This document shows positions 63,675 through 64,000 of a DNA stretch of 64,000 bases, in pieces; within the stretch, counting starts at the first letter, position 1, and each line of letters begins with the position of its first letter. The notes under the pieces are model-generated. The model ran no database searches, was not told the DNA's origin, and saw only the letters and a list, made by a program, of their open reading frames with translations. Origin of the DNA: Pseudomonadota bacterium (GTDB taxonomy: Bacteria; Desulfobacterota; Desulfovibrionia; Desulfovibrionales; Desulfovibrionaceae); NCBI GenBank assembly GCA_023433925.1, contig JAEYTO010000006.1, positions 15,832-79,831 on the forward strand, in the 5' to 3' direction. The position numbers were made by a program, and so were the translations under genes.

Positions 63675-63802
63675 CTGGGCGTCTTTCATTGCCACGCGCC
63701 GCTGGCTGCGCTACAGGCTAGATGGAGCCTTGCCGGATGCCCGCGCGCTTCGCGCGGCCGTATGCCGGGCAGCAAGGAAAGATCCCGAGCGGAGGTGCAG
63801 CC

Positions 63803-64000
63803 ATGATCCGCTTCGCCATCATCATTCTGGCCGCCGCGCTCGCGGCCACCGCCTGCGGCTCCAGGAAGCCGCAGCTCTATCCCAACGCCAAGTACCAGGC
63901 CGTGGGCCAGCAGCAGGCCCAGGCCGACATCGCCGAGTGCGACAGCCTGGCCGATCGGTATGCCGGGCGGGAGAGCGAGGCCGGCGACACGGCCAAGCGC
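63803..64000 (+). CDS. small lipoprotein, 3' end beyond the window
   Basis: ATG 63803 follows GGAGGTGCAGCC. The first 66 residues are visible: a signal sequence IRFAIIILAAALAATACGS with a near-lipobox (ATAC) and a mature part starting SRKPQLYPNAKYQ, rich in Gln and Ala. The frame runs off the end of the window. It is probably an outer-membrane lipoprotein of the small glycine-zipper type, but the deciding part is outside. Confidence 0.72.
   Translation, partial: MIRFAIIILAAALAATACGSRKPQLYPNAKYQAVGQQQAQADIAECDSLADRYAGRESEAGDTAKR

Overview
The window looks like chromosomal DNA of a high-GC sulfate reducer of the Desulfovibrionales (Desulfovibrio/Desulfocurvibacter-like). This is inferred from the gene content: an Hdr-Mvh hydrogenase cluster, selenocysteine use, a DcrA-type heme chemoreceptor, a tetraheme cytochrome, Acs, and small receiver-only regulators. 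Most of the sequence is GC-rich, orderly housekeeping and metabolic DNA. It is broken by AT-rich intergenic stretches that carry dispersed repeats and one insertion sequence.

Layout. 1-1150: end of ftsE and ftsX. 1325-2362: two tandem stand-alone receivers. 2523-5473 (minus): acetyl-CoA synthetase and a LytTR regulator with a degenerate receiver. 5763-13271: the most striking region, an operon of an HdrD-like protein, a double-length HdrA, MvhD, MvhG and MvhA. HdrA, MvhD and MvhA each contain one in-frame UGA exactly where the family has a functional Cys, and each UGA is followed by a bacterial SECIS-like hairpin with its loop 22-27 nt downstream. A conventional annotation would truncate or split these three genes. 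13421-19194: a small envelope protein, a zinc alcohol dehydrogenase, pstSCAB and a HAD protein. 19549-22538: hydrogenase maturation protease, lepA, lepB.

22602-33808: a probably acquired AT-rich nucleotidyltransferase with a strong palindrome upstream, comM, a chemoreceptor, PASTA and CsgG-like exported proteins, a polysaccharide pyruvyl transferase-like protein and an FAD oxidoreductase. 33956-40408: motAB, a 630-residue protein of unknown function, a glycosyltransferase and lpxR. An 819-bp IS5-family element lies at 40409-41227, inserted exactly at the lpxR stop codon. 41429-47149: a YgiQ-type radical SAM protein, gluQ, a tetraheme cytochrome and a heme-binding chemoreceptor. 47496-53277: a kexin-like protease, a CopB copper ATPase, an acetyltransferase and a PHP protein. 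53500-64000: a Gate-domain membrane protein, a secreted beta-helix protein, a TIM-barrel protein, opgG/opgH with a small gene between them, a zinc-ribbon protein, a thioesterase and small membrane or lipoproteins.

How it works together (inference from families): the Hdr-Mvh operon would oxidise H2 on a [NiFeSe] centre, pass electrons through MvhG and MvhD to the HdrA flavins, and bifurcate them to ferredoxin and to a disulfide-type acceptor through the HdrD-like subunit. The maturation protease 6 kb downstream could trim the 25-residue MvhA tail. Chemoreceptors, MotAB and the heme sensor indicate redox or oxygen taxis. Three families of intergenic repeats recur in the window, and one copy is inserted in frame within the N-terminal region of a secreted protease.
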